From Bacillota bacterium (GTDB taxonomy: Bacteria > Bacillota > Clostridia > Christensenellales > SZUA-584), in contig JAEXTV010000031.1 in NCBI GenBank assembly GCA_023406895.1, positions 242,298 through 306,297 on the forward strand: DNA of 64,000 bases. Reading direction: 5' to 3'. Made by a program: the position numbers and the translations under genes. The first letter of the stretch is position 1. The number at the start of each line of letters is the position of its first letter. Positions 8,237-16,871 of the stretch are shown in pieces. Under the pieces are notes generated by a model that was not told the DNA's origin, made no database searches, and was given only the letters and a program-made list of their open reading frames with translations.

Positions 8237-10045
8237 ATGACAATGACGACAAACAAAAAGCTTATGGCATGGGTTGACGAAGTTGCCGAACTGTGCCAAC
8301 CGGACCAGGTATATTGGTGCGACGGTTCCGAAGAGGAGAATGAGAGACTGCTCAAAGAGATGGTTGATGCTGGTATGGCAACACCGCTCGATCCCGAGAA
8401 ACGCCCCGGATGCTATTTGTTCCGCAGCGACGCGTCCGACGTGGCGCGCGTAGAGGACAGAACGTACATTTCTTCCTTAAAGCAGGAAGACGCCGGCCCG
8501 ACCAACAACTGGGTGGCGCCCGATGAACTCAAGGCCACAATGAAATCGCTTTACAAAGGCTGCATGAAGGGCAGAACACTCTATGTGATTCCGTTCTCCA
8601 TGGGCCCGATCGGCTCCCCGATTTCCAAAATCGGCGTGGAGCTTACCGACAGCCCGTATGTGGTGACCAACATGCGCATTATGACGCGCATGGGCAAAGC
8701 AGTGCTTGATGTGCTCGGCGACGGTGAGTTTGTGCCGTGCCTGCACTCGGTGGGGGCGCCGCTTGAAAAAGGCCAGAAAGATTCCTCGTGGCCGTGCGCG
8801 CCGATCGAACAGAAATACATCAGCCATTTCCCCGAAGAGAGAACCATTTGGTCTTACGGCTCGGGTTACGGCGGCAACGCACTGCTCGGCAAAAAATGCT
8901 TCGCGCTGCGTATTGCGTCCGTGCAGGCGAGAGACGAGGGATGGATGGCTGAACACATGCTGATACTGAAGCTGACCAACCCCGAAGGCAAAGTGAAATA
9001 TGTGACCGGCGCATTCCCGAGCGCTTGCGGCAAGACCAACCTTGCGATGCTGATTCCCACAATCCCCGGCTGGAAGGTGGAGACCATCGGCGACGACATC
9101 GCATGGATGAAGTTCGGCGCGGATGGCCGCCTCTACGCCATCAATCCTGAGTACGGATTCTTCGGCGTGGCACCCGGCACCTCGATGCACTCGAACCCGA
9201 ATGCGATGCACAGCACCGACAAAAACACGATATTCACAAACGTCGGCCTGACGGACGACGGCGATGTGTGGTGGGAAGGCATCGGCTACGATGCGCCGGC
9301 TCACCTGATCGACTGGAAGGGCAAAGACTGGGCACCGGGCTCGGAAGCACCCGCGGCTCATCCGAATGCGCGCTTCACAGCGCCCGCCGGACAGTGCCCC
9401 GCGATTGCGCCCGAATGGGAAGACCCCAAAGGTGTGCCGATTTCCGCCATTCTCATCGGCGGACGCCGCCCGAGCACGATTCCGCTTGTACACGAGAGCT
9501 TTTCGTGGCAGCACGGCGTGTTCCTCGGCTCCATCATGGGCTCCGAAATCACGGCTGCGGCCATTTCCGCCAAGATCGGCCAGGTTCGCCGCGATCCGTT
9601 CGCAATGCTGCCGTTCATCGGTTACAACGTCTGCGATTACCTGCAGCACTGGCTTGATATCGGCGAAGCAACCGATGCCGACAAGCTGCCCAAGATCTTC
9701 TACGTCAACTGGTTCCGCAAGGACAAAGACGGCAAGTGGCTGTGGCCGGGCTTCGGCGAAAACAGCCGCGTCTTAAAGTGGATCTTCGAGCGCGTGGACG
9801 GCAAGGGCAAAGCGGACAAAACCGCGATTGGCTATATGCCCACAATGGATGCGCTTGACACCACAGGCCTCGATGTGAGCGAAAAAGATATGGCAGAACT
9901 CTTAAAGATCGAAAAAGATATGTGGCTTGCCGAAATCGAATCTATCAAAGAGCACTACGCCAAGTACGATCAGCCCACGAAGAAAATGCCAAAGGCTCTG
10001 TTTGATGAGCTCAGCGCTCTTGAAGAAAGAGTCAAGGGAATGTAA
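8237..10045 (+). CDS. pckG: Phosphoenolpyruvate carboxykinase (GTP)
   Basis: 602 residues, the normal size for the GTP-dependent class, which interconverts oxaloacetate and PEP with GTP/GDP. The P-loop signature FPSACGKTNLAM begins near residue 260, followed by the kinase-2-like GDDIAWM and the conserved FGVAPGTS, WEG and GGRRPSTIPLV blocks. The ATP-type enzyme common in Firmicutes has different motifs, so the GTP class is clear. In anaerobes it often runs in the carboxylating direction (PEP to oxaloacetate) for succinate or propionate formation, or as anaplerosis. ATG 8237 is preferred because AGAGGTG lies 7 bases upstream; an in-frame GTG at 8228 falls inside that ribosome site. Own promoter upstream and terminator downstream: monocistronic. 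Confidence 0.97.
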   Translation: MTMTTNKKLMAWVDEVAELCQPDQVYWCDGSEEENERLLKEMVDAGMATPLDPEKRPGCYLFRSDASDVARVEDRTYISSLKQEDAGPTNNWVAPDELKATMKSLYKGCMKGRTLYVIPFSMGPIGSPISKIGVELTDSPYVVTNMRIMTRMGKAVLDVLGDGEFVPCLHSVGAPLEKGQKDSSWPCAPIEQKYISHFPEERTIWSYGSGYGGNALLGKKCFALRIASVQARDEGWMAEHMLILKLTNPEGKVKYVTGAFPSACGKTNLAMLIPTIPGWKVETIGDDIAWMKFGADGRLYAINPEYGFFGVAPGTSMHSNPNAMHSTDKNTIFTNVGLTDDGDVWWEGIGYDAPAHLIDWKGKDWAPGSEAPAAHPNARFTAPAGQCPAIAPEWEDPKGVPISAILIGGRRPSTIPLVHESFSWQHGVFLGSIMGSEITAAAISAKIGQVRRDPFAMLPFIGYNVCDYLQHWLDIGEATDADKLPKIFYVNWFRKDKDGKWLWPGFGENSRVLKWIFERVDGKGKADKTAIGYMPTMDALDTTGLDVSEKDMAELLKIEKDMWLAEIESIKEHYAKYDQPTKKMPKALFDELSALEERVKGM

Positions 10046-10068
10046 TCCGGCCCCATACGAAACACAAA

Positions 10069-10100
10069 GGAGCTGTCCGAAACCGGACGGCTCCTTTTTT
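10069..10100 (+). terminator. Intrinsic terminator after pckG
   Basis: GGAGCTGTCCG (10069-10079) pairs with CGGACGGCTCC (10084-10094), 11 bp with one G-U pair, followed by six T residues. Confidence 0.92.
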
Positions 10101-10109
10101 ATGCCGGCT

Positions 10110-10812
10110 TCTTTGGATAGGCGCCGTCAGCTTTGCTGACTGAGGATTGAGGATGCCGGCGCAGCAGACAAAGCTTCATGTGTCATGCTGAACGAGCAAG
10201 GCGAAGTGAAGCATCCCATACTATCAAGCGCCTTGACTGGTGCACAATCCTCCGCCACGCTGAGCGCGCTGTTAAGGATGGAAAGTGCACTTTGGCGCTG
10301 CTCAAATAGCCGTGGGATGCTTCGCTCCGTTACACTTCGCTCAGCATGACAGCAGATGCCAAGCGTATCTGAACAACAGGCTCCTTTGGAAAGGAGCTGT
10401 CAGCGAAGCTGACTGAGGATTGAGGATGCGGGGACAGCAGACAAAGCTTGATGTGTCATGCTGAACGAGCAAAGCGAAGTGAAGCATCCCATACTATCAA
10501 GCGCCTCGTATGGGGACACAATCCTCCGCAACGCTGTGCGTGCTGTTAAGGATGGAAAGTGCACTTTGGCGCTGCTCAAATAGCCGTGGGATGCTTCGCT
10601 CCGTTACACTTCGCTCAGCATGACAGTAGATGCCAAGTGTATCTGAACAAAAGGCTCCTTTGGAAAGGAGCTGTCGGCTTTGCTGACTGAGGATTGAGGA
10701 TGCCGGCGCAGCAGACAAAGCTTCATATGTCATGCTGAACGAGCAAAGCGAAGTGAAGCATCCCATGCTATCAAGCGCCTAGCTTGGTGCGCATCCTCCG
10801 TCGCGCTGAGCG
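10110..10812. repeat. Long tandem repeat, period about 273 bp, about 2.5 copies
   Basis: The marker TGAGGATTGAGGATG starts at 10141, 10414 and 10688 (periods 273 and 274). Each unit carries the pair CTCCTTTGG..AGCTGTCAGC, then TGTCATGCTGAACGAGC..GAAGCATCCCATACTATCAAGCGCC, then TGGGATGCTTCGCTCCGTTACACTTCGCTCAGCATGACA, the inverted arms of family R3. The third copy stops near 10812. No gene is seen in 10046-10897. A further short stretch (10822-10890) has small self-complementary pieces such as GGCGATCATTTGATCGC. Confidence 0.9.
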
Positions 10813-10897
10813 CGCACTTAAAGCTGCTGTAGGGGCGATCATTTGATCGCTCGCTTTATGCGAAGAGTAGGGACGGGTCTTGACCCAGCCGCCTCAT

Positions 10898-10927
10898 AAA
10901 AAGAGCTGTTCGTTAACTGAACAGCTC
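10898..10927 (-). terminator. Intrinsic terminator of the MerR-ABC operon
   Basis: On the minus strand GAGCTGTTC and GAACAGCTC form a perfect 9-bp stem followed by five T residues, 24 bases after the permease stop codon. Confidence 0.9.
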
Positions 10928-10950
10928 TCCTGACTGCATCATAATGCGTT

Positions 10951-11667
10951 TTAATCTGCTTTGAGCTTTCCTATCCGCCAAACGCTGATGATGAGCGCCG
11001 CGACGATAAACCCGAAAAGCACAAGCAGCCCCGTGCCATCCCAGCCGCCGCTGCACAGGCTCTCAAAGCCCCATGTGGCGGGGAATACCTTGCCCACAGT
11101 TTGCAGCGCACCCGGCAGCATGCTGCTCGGAAACATGATGCCCGAAAGCATCACGGACGGCAGGAAGAAAACTTGCGAAATCATCGTGAGCTTCGAGCCG
11201 CTCTTTAAGAACAGGCCGAGCAGCGTGCCGACACCGAGGCATGCGGTGATGAAAACCGCGAGCGAGACGAAATACGTAAGCGGTGAGGCGGGCACGTCGG
11301 CGTGGAATGCGAGCGGCGCGATCAGATAAATGAGCGTGCTCATAATCATTAAATGGATGAGACCGGAAATGACGTTGTTGACCGCCGCTGTCCATAGCGG
11401 TATGCCGCCCACTTTATACGCTTTTTTCATTTCACTGCCGTAAAGCTCAATCAGCGGTGTGGGGGCACCCAAAAACGCGCCCATCGACACGCCGAACACG
11501 CTCATCGCGGGAATCAGCGTTTTGTACGCGTCGGGGTTGATCGATGTGAATATGCCGCCTATGAATAGAAAAAATACGAGCGGTACCGCATAATATGTGA
11601 GCAGCACGCCTTTATTCCGAAGATCCAGTTTCCATTGCAGGCCAATGCCATATAAAAATGCGTTCAT
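10951..11667 (-). CDS. ABC-2 type transporter permease
   Basis: 238 residues with six predicted membrane helices typical of ABC-2 exporters: about 23-42, 55-75, 95-125, 135-160, 168-190 and 210-232. GGAGGGG lies just upstream, and the start codon follows directly after the stop of the ATPase gene. With the ATPase it should form a multidrug or peptide/lantibiotic-type efflux pump. Its MerR regulator is the first gene of the operon, suggesting induction by the compound exported. The substrate is unknown. Confidence 0.88.
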   Translation of the reverse strand: MNAFLYGIGLQWKLDLRNKGVLLTYYAVPLVFFLFIGGIFTSINPDAYKTLIPAMSVFGVSMGAFLGAPTPLIELYGSEMKKAYKVGGIPLWTAAVNNVISGLIHLMIMSTLIYLIAPLAFHADVPASPLTYFVSLAVFITACLGVGTLLGLFLKSGSKLTMISQVFFLPSVMLSGIMFPSSMLPGALQTVGKVFPATWGFESLCSGGWDGTGLLVLFGFIVAALIISVWRIGKLKAD

Positions 11668-12531
11668 TTATTTCCCCTCCTTTGCGATATCAAGAAACCG
11701 TTGTTCCAGGCTTGCGTGCTCAATCTTTAAGTCGCGCACGTGCGCGCCGCCTGCTTTCGCGGCAGCCAGCAGCTCCGCGAGGCCATCCTCCAGACTCTCC
11801 GTTTCAAACGTGTCGTAGCCCTGAAAAGCGCCTGTGAAAGCGCAGTGCTTCAGGCCGCTCAGAGGCAGGGACGCCGACAGCCTGATCAACACCTTGAACG
11901 TGTCGGACATCTGCTGCGTGAGTTCGCCCGCTGTGCCGATAAACGCGATCACGCCGTCCTTGAGTATTGCGATCCGGTCGCAGAGCGCTTCCACCTCCGC
12001 CATATCGTGGCTCGCGAGTATCACTGTTTTGCCCTGCGCTTTGAGCGTCCGTATCTCTTCGTGCAGCGCGGCGCGGCCCTCCACATCAAGCCCAGCCGTG
12101 GGCTCGTCGAGAAACACGATGTCCGGGTTGCCCGTCATCGCGAGCGCCAGATGCAGCCGGCGTTTCTGTCCGGTTGACATGTCCTTATACGCTTTGTTTT
12201 TAATTTCATCGTACCCGAGACGCCGGACAAACGCCTCATCAACGGTTGTGCCGCTCCATTTGGCGAACAGTTTCAGCGCCTCGCAGGCCTTCATATGCTG
12301 CGGCAGCGATGACGACTGCAACTGAACGCCGGTTTTGCCGTTCACTGTAATTTCACCGCTCTGGTATTTGCGAATGCCCTCGATGCATTCAAGCGTGGTG
12401 GTTTTGCCTGCGCCGTTGGTACCGAGCAGCGCAAATATCTCTCCCTGTTTCACCTCGAACGATATGCCTTTGAGCACCTCATTGTCGCCGTAGCTTTTTA
12501 TCAGCGACTTGACCTCAATTTTGTTATCCAT
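11668..12531 (-). CDS. ABC transporter ATP-binding protein (drug-export type)
   Basis: 287 residues. Walker A LGTNGAGKTTTLE lies near 37-49, the signature here STGQKRRLHLAL near 131-142, Walker B VFLDEPTAGLD near 152-162, and the switch His in ASHDMAEVE. The C-terminal 90 residues form the extra domain common to CcmA/DrrA-like ATPases. An upstream in-frame start would add 39 basic residues overlapping the regulator; ATG 12531 is chosen because GGAGGG sits 6-7 bases before it and MDNKIEVKSL fits the family. It overlaps the end of the MerR gene by 8 bases, so the two are translationally coupled. Confidence 0.92.
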   Translation of the reverse strand: MDNKIEVKSLIKSYGDNEVLKGISFEVKQGEIFALLGTNGAGKTTTLECIEGIRKYQSGEITVNGKTGVQLQSSSLPQHMKACEALKLFAKWSGTTVDEAFVRRLGYDEIKNKAYKDMSTGQKRRLHLALAMTGNPDIVFLDEPTAGLDVEGRAALHEEIRTLKAQGKTVILASHDMAEVEALCDRIAILKDGVIAFIGTAGELTQQMSDTFKVLIRLSASLPLSGLKHCAFTGAFQGYDTFETESLEDGLAELLAAAKAGGAHVRDLKIEHASLEQRFLDIAKEGK

Positions 12532-13324
12532 TGGCTCCCTCCATATTTTGTATATCGACGCCCTGCTGCGCAAAGAAAGCGGCGAGCGCTTGGCCGATGA
12601 AGCCATCAGCCTGTTTTTGTTTCTCCGCGACCGTTTCATCCCAGCCATGCTTGCTTTCGTTGAACTTCATGAGCTCAGGCAGCAGGCTGATGTCGCCGCC
12701 TGTGAAATCCATAATCATGTCCCACCACTGCTTGGCGAGGGCCATACCCTCTGTGCTTTCAGGGGATATGCCGCTTTGCTGCAGCGCAATGGTGCTTTCG
12801 AGCACGGTGTTGTATTTTTGATAGATCATAATGCCTTTCTGCGGGTCATCCGAAAACCGAGAGCGGATATGATCCATCATCTTTTCATCAAACAGCTTCA
12901 CGATCCAATAATTTTTGTTGTTCAGCCTTAAAAGCGAGACGATATCCGCATACTTGTCGAAGTCGACCGTCATGATCTGCAGGACCTCCGCTTGGAGCGA
13001 TTCGATGGCCTCTTTGACGGCAGACAGTTCACTGATCTGCTCTTCAATGATGAGCTTCTGTTTGCCGAGTATCTGCGCGACGTCCTCCGGTCTGTCGAGC
13101 GGCAGCAGCTTGAGCTTGATTTCATCAAGCGAAAACCCTAAGAATTTGAGAGAGAGAATCTGATGGAGCTTCACCATATCTTTTTTGGTGTAGAGCCTGC
13201 GCCCGCCTTCACTTTTGGCGGAAGGCTTTAAGAGCCCTTCTTTATCGTAATACTGCAGCGTGCGTACTGTGATGCTCATTTCCTTAGCCAGTTCACCAAC
13301 AGTTAATAAATCCTTGTTTGCCAT
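12524..13324 (-). CDS. MerR-family regulator with TipA-like effector region
   Basis: 266 residues. The N-terminal MerR winged helix (about 6-75) contains LTVGELAKEMSITVRTLQYY and the wing motif GGRRLYT. A coiled-coil linker follows (about 85-130). The C-terminal helical region (about 150-266) with WWDMIMDFTGG resembles TipAS-type drug-binding modules. ATG 13324 follows a strong GGAGGGGGG; longer in-frame starts would run through the operator. The promoter has the 19-bp spacer and internal dyad that MerR proteins untwist. It heads an operon with an ABC exporter, so it is probably an autoregulated drug-responsive activator. The ligand is unknown. Confidence 0.88.
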   Translation of the reverse strand: MANKDLLTVGELAKEMSITVRTLQYYDKEGLLKPSAKSEGGRRLYTKKDMVKLHQILSLKFLGFSLDEIKLKLLPLDRPEDVAQILGKQKLIIEEQISELSAVKEAIESLQAEVLQIMTVDFDKYADIVSLLRLNNKNYWIVKLFDEKMMDHIRSRFSDDPQKGIMIYQKYNTVLESTIALQQSGISPESTEGMALAKQWWDMIMDFTGGDISLLPELMKFNESKHGWDETVAEKQKQADGFIGQALAAFFAQQGVDIQNMEGANG

Positions 13325-13347
13325 ATTTAACCCCCCTCCATAAGGCC

Positions 13348-13378
13348 ATTGTAACATGTGACGCAACGTCATGAGCAA
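13348..13378 (-). promoter_or_regulatory. MerR-type promoter with 19-bp spacer and dyad operator
   Basis: On the minus strand: TTGCTC (13378-13373), a 19-bp spacer, TACAAT (13353-13348). Inside the spacer is the perfect dyad TGACG-TTG-CGTCA (13359-13371). An over-long spacer with a central palindrome is the hallmark of MerR-activated promoters. A further ATGTGACG half-site lies near 13389-13396. Confidence 0.85.
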
Positions 13379-13537
13379 CACCTTTTTTATGTGACGTAGA
13401 ATTTTTTCGGTTTGTTTTTGTGATTTTGGTTTATCATCTATAAAAGGTGACAATCTCACGGCTATTATGGGCAGCACGACAGCCTTTGACGACACAAAAT
13501 TGTCCATTTGGGAGTGGAATTAACCTTTAAAACATTG

Positions 13538-13543
13538 TATAAT
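13538..13543 (+). promoter_or_regulatory. Probable -10 box of the small P-loop gene
   Basis: TATAAT at 13538-13543, 29 bases before the ATG. The -35 region (TGGAAT at 13515-13520, 17-bp spacing) is weak. Confidence 0.45.
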
Positions 13544-13571
13544 AAATAAAAACCAAAGGAGTGATGCCAGT

Positions 13572-13976
13572 ATGATACAAATCATTTACGGTAAGAAAGG
13601 CAGCGGCAAGTCAAAACAGCTCTTGGACAAGGCAAACGCAGAGGTGGACAGCACAAAAGGAAATATTGTTTACCTCGATGACAACAACCGTTGTATGTAC
13701 GACTTAAGGCATGAAATCCGTTTTATTAACACAGCCGATTACAGCATCAACAATCCTGACAAACTCTATGGTTTTGTATGCGGCATTCTGTCGCGTGACT
13801 TCGATATTTCATCTGTTTACATAGATGGCCTGAAAAAGATGACTCGATACGACAGCGAGGAAATGAAAAGCCTGCTCGAGAACTTAGAAGCGCTGTTCTC
13901 GGATATCAACGCATATCTCGTGGTCAGCGGCGGCGACGACATGCCCGCGTATATGAGCAAATATATCGCGGGATAA
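13572..13976 (+). CDS. Small P-loop nucleotide-binding protein of unknown role
   Basis: 134 residues. It opens with the Walker A motif GKKGSGKSKQ (about 7-16), so a nucleotide is probably bound. A strand ending in IVYLDDNNR follows, and YIDGLKKM near 84-91 could serve as a Walker B-like acidic strand. It is too short for a full ATPase core and has no recognisable partner domain. AAAGGAG at 13555-13561 supports the ATG. It is divergent from the MerR operon and upstream of thrC, separated from the latter by a structured stretch. Small P-loop proteins of this kind occur in Clostridia, but I know of no assigned function. Confidence 0.75.
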   Translation: MIQIIYGKKGSGKSKQLLDKANAEVDSTKGNIVYLDDNNRCMYDLRHEIRFINTADYSINNPDKLYGFVCGILSRDFDISSVYIDGLKKMTRYDSEEMKSLLENLEALFSDINAYLVVSGGDDMPAYMSKYIAG

Positions 13977-13993
13977 AACGACTCAGACGATGT

Positions 13994-14110
13994 AACCTGC
14001 GCGGGGCGGCAAGCTTTCAGGCAGCCATGGAAGGCGGCATGATAAGCCGGTGCGCCATGCGCAGGTTTATTTTTGGGGCTCTGCGAAAAACGACTGCGGA
14101 GCCATTATGC
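13994..14110 (+). promoter_or_regulatory. Structured leader between the P-loop gene and thrC (class unknown)
   Basis: AACCTGCGC (13994-14002) is perfectly complementary to GCGCAGGTT (14059-14067), enclosing 56 bases and followed by TTTATTTTT. The same 3' segment can pair instead with the nearby TGCGC (14051-14055), giving alternative folds. A second hairpin GGCTCTGC/GCGGAGCC (14077-14104) follows before the thrC ribosome site. It could be a large-loop terminator or an attenuator. No T-box, SAM, lysine or THF riboswitch signature was recognised. Confidence 0.4.
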
Positions 14111-14124
14111 TTGGAGGAATAGGA

Positions 14125-15582
14125 ATGAAGCTCATCAGTACGAGAAACAGCGCGCAGCGGCTTGAGGCATCTGCCGCCACATTGCAGGGCATCTCGCCGG
14201 AAGGAGGCTTGTTTGTGCCCGAAACGTTTGCGGGTTTGGGGCCGCTCGACGATCTTGCGACACTGTCTTATCCCGCGCTTTGTGCCGCTGTTCTTGGGCA
14301 TTATTACGAGGATCTCGGAGATTTGGAGGCGATGACGACAGCCGCCTATGCGAATTTCGACGATAAGAAAGTGGCCCCGCTGAAGAAAACCGCGCAGGGT
14401 GAATACGTGCTGGAGCTGTGGCACGGGCCGACGCTGGCCTTTAAGGATATGGCGCTTTCGGTGCTGCCGCGCCTGATGACCGCTGCGATGAACGACGGGC
14501 CCGACATACTGATTCTTGTCGCGACATCGGGCGACACGGGCAAAGCCGCGCTGGAGGGCTTTTGCGACGTGCCCCATACGAAGATTGTTGTGTTTTACCC
14601 GAACGAGGGCGTTTCGGATATGCAGCGGCTTCAGATGGTGACGCAGGAGGGAAATAACACGCATGTGGTGGCGGTGCGCGGCAACTTTGACGATGCGCAG
14701 AACGCCGTGAAGGCGATGTTTACCGATCGTGAATTCGCCGCGCAGGTGAATGCCAAAGGGTACAGCCTTTCGTCCGCAAACTCGATCAACTTCGGGCGTC
14801 TCGCGCCGCAGATCGCTTATTATGTGGGCGCGTACACGCAGCTGATGAATGAGGGAGAAGTTAAGGACGGCGAAGAGATCAATTTCGTGGTGCCCACGGG
14901 TAACTTCGGCAACATTCTTGCCGCGTATTACGCGAAGCGCATGGGGCTGCCCATCAAGCGGCTGATTTGCGCCTCGAACAAGAACAACGTGCTGACGGAC
15001 TTTTTCCGCAAGGGCGCGTACACGCTCGACCGGCCTTTCTTTAAGACGATGTCGCCGTCGATGGACATACTGATATCGAGCAACTTAGAACGGCTGCTGT
15101 TTGAGCTGACGGGGCGCGATGAGCAGGCCGTAAACGCAATGATGGCCCAGCTCAAAACACAAGGCCGCTACGATATCAGCGGAAAGGCGAGAGAGGCGCT
15201 CGAAGCCGATTTTTACGCCGACTGGTGCGACGAGGCCGAAACGATGGCTTGCATCAAGAGAACGTTTGAACAAAAAGGCTATCTGCTCGATACGCACACC
15301 GCCGTCGCGATGGGCGTCTACGAGAAATATAAGCAAAGCGGGGACGACACAAAGACGGTGGTGGTCTCAACCGCGTCGCCGTACAAGTTCCCGGCGGACG
15401 TATTAAGCTCACTCGGCGTGAACACACAGGGCATGGACAGCTTCGAGATGGCGCGGGAACTGAGCCGCATCACCGGCACGCCGCTGCCGCAGCAGATTAC
15501 GGCGCTCGAAACCAAGCCCGTGCGGTTTACCGCCGTGGCGGACAGGGATGCGCTGCCGTCTGCGGTGCTGGAGGTGCTTTAA
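14125..15582 (+). CDS. thrC: Threonine synthase
   Basis: 485 residues. It converts O-phosphohomoserine to threonine with pyridoxal phosphate. The PLP lysine is in GPTLAFKDMALS (Lys about 107). Other family blocks are ATSGDTGKAAL, the phosphate/cofactor-binding VPTGNFGN and SANSINFGR. The N-terminal SPEGGLFVPE block shows it is the longer threonine synthase type. ATG 14125 has GGAGG 7 bases upstream; an in-frame ATG at 14050 would translate the leader hairpins. ylxP starts 2 bases after the stop, and trpS and a HAD phosphatase follow, so thrC heads a four-gene operon. Confidence 0.96.
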   Translation: MKLISTRNSAQRLEASAATLQGISPEGGLFVPETFAGLGPLDDLATLSYPALCAAVLGHYYEDLGDLEAMTTAAYANFDDKKVAPLKKTAQGEYVLELWHGPTLAFKDMALSVLPRLMTAAMNDGPDILILVATSGDTGKAALEGFCDVPHTKIVVFYPNEGVSDMQRLQMVTQEGNNTHVVAVRGNFDDAQNAVKAMFTDREFAAQVNAKGYSLSSANSINFGRLAPQIAYYVGAYTQLMNEGEVKDGEEINFVVPTGNFGNILAAYYAKRMGLPIKRLICASNKNNVLTDFFRKGAYTLDRPFFKTMSPSMDILISSNLERLLFELTGRDEQAVNAMMAQLKTQGRYDISGKAREALEADFYADWCDEAETMACIKRTFEQKGYLLDTHTAVAMGVYEKYKQSGDDTKTVVVSTASPYKFPADVLSSLGVNTQGMDSFEMARELSRITGTPLPQQITALETKPVRFTAVADRDALPSAVLEVL

Positions 15583-15584
15583 TC

Positions 15585-15860
15585 ATGTTCTGCTCCTGCT
15601 TTGAGGTGGTGATGACCGTTCCCGGAGCGGCCAGCCTGAAAGACAGGCGCAGCGTGGTGAAAAGCCTCAAGGAGCGCTGCAAAAGCCGCTTCAACGTCTC
15701 TGTGGTGGAGTGCGGGGAAGACGGCAAGTGGCAGAAGGCGAGCCTCGGGTTCGCGCTGGCCTCCATCAGCCAAACGGCGGCAGATCAGCAGACACAAGCC
15801 GTGATTGACTTTTTGTATGAGGACGGCAGAATAGAAATTATTGATGTAGAAAGGCTCTAG
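15585..15860 (+). CDS. ylxP: DUF503 (YlxP-like) protein
   Basis: 91 residues, matching the family pattern IPGAxSLKDKRSVVKS as VPGAASLKDRRSVVKSLKER, then RFNVSVVECGEDGKWQKASLGFAL. YlxP is a small ferredoxin-fold protein often encoded near rbfA/infB, where a ribosome-assembly role has been suggested. Here it is instead coupled to thrC and trpS. GGAGGTG at the end of thrC supplies the ribosome site. Function in this position is unknown. Confidence 0.9.
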   Translation: MFCSCFEVVMTVPGAASLKDRRSVVKSLKERCKSRFNVSVVECGEDGKWQKASLGFALASISQTAADQQTQAVIDFLYEDGRIEIIDVERL

Positions 15861-15869
15861 GTGGAAAAC

Positions 15870-16871
15870 ATGGGGGACAAGAAGATTATATTTTCGGGTG
15901 TGCAGCCGTCAGGCGTGTTAACCGTCGGCAACTATCTCGGCGCGATTAAGAATTGGGTGAAGCTGCAGGACGAATACAACTGCTACTACTGCGTGGTGGA
16001 TATGCATGCGCTCACGGTGCGGCAGGACGCGGCGAACCTTCGCAAACGCTGCCTTGATACAATGGCGCTGCTGCTCGCAGCGGGCCTCGACCCTGAAAAG
16101 AACATCATGTATTTCCAATCCCATGTGTCGTGCCACGCGGAGCTGATGTGGGTTTTAAACTGCTTTACGTACCTGGGCGAGCTCTCGCGTATGACGCAGT
16201 TTAAAGAGAAAAGCGAGCGTCATGCGGACAACATCAACGCGGGGCTGTACACATACCCCGTGCTGATGGCGGCGGACATACTGCTGTTCGAGTCGGATCT
16301 TGTGCCGGTGGGCGCTGACCAAAAGCAGCATCTTGAGATTACGCGCGATATTGCGCAGCGCTTTAACAACATTTACGGCGATGTGTTCGTGGTGCCCGAG
16401 CCGTATATCCCCAAGGCGGGCGCACGCGTGATGAGCCTGGCCGATCCGACGAGCAAAATGAGCAAATCGGACGAGAACGAGAACGCATACATTTCGCTGC
16501 TCGATCCGCCCGACGCGATACAGAGAAAGTTTAAACGTGCCGTGACCGATTCGGACGGGGTGATCAAGTATTCCGACGACAAGCCGGGCGTATCGAATCT
16601 GATGTCGATACTTTCCGCGGTGACAGGGCAGACGTTTGAGCAGATTGAGGCCGAATTTGAGGGCTTAGGCTACGGCGTGCTCAAAGCGCGCGTGGCGGAT
16701 GCCGTCTGCGGTGAACTGGAGCCGCTTCAGCAGCGGTACGCGAAGATACGTGCCGACAAAGAATATCTGAATCAGGTGATTCAGAGCGGTGCGGAGCGCG
16801 CGGGCGCGAATGCGGTTCGTATGCTGCGCAAGGTGTATAAGAAAATTGGGGTGGCACCGAGGCAGGTATGA
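15870..16871 (+). CDS. trpS: Tryptophanyl-tRNA synthetase
   Basis: 333 residues, normal for the bacterial class Ic enzyme that charges tRNA-Trp. The HIGH-equivalent is in GVQPSGVLTVGNYLGA near the N-terminus; KMSKSDENE lies near 196-204. ATG 15870 is preferred: AGGTGG at 15859-15864 overlaps the alternative GTG at 15861. It is third in the thrC operon and overlaps the following HAD gene by 4 bases. No T-box precedes it, so its expression follows the operon promoter. Confidence 0.96.
   Translation: MGDKKIIFSGVQPSGVLTVGNYLGAIKNWVKLQDEYNCYYCVVDMHALTVRQDAANLRKRCLDTMALLLAAGLDPEKNIMYFQSHVSCHAELMWVLNCFTYLGELSRMTQFKEKSERHADNINAGLYTYPVLMAADILLFESDLVPVGADQKQHLEITRDIAQRFNNIYGDVFVVPEPYIPKAGARVMSLADPTSKMSKSDENENAYISLLDPPDAIQRKFKRAVTDSDGVIKYSDDKPGVSNLMSILSAVTGQTFEQIEAEFEGLGYGVLKARVADAVCGELEPLQQRYAKIRADKEYLNQVIQSGAERAGANAVRMLRKVYKKIGVAPRQV

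Noticed and set aside
8477..9649. 390-codon minus-strand open frame inside pckG
   Set aside because: It lies fully antisense to a clear PEP carboxykinase, is rich in His/Arg/Ala from codon mirroring, and has no ribosome site.
10497..10766. 89-codon minus-strand frame between pckG and the ABC permease
   Set aside because: Entirely within the 273-bp tandem repeat.
7205..10812. Possible CRISPR arrays
   Set aside because: Units are 130 and 273 bp, and between copies the full unit is conserved rather than short repeats with unique spacers; no cas genes occur.
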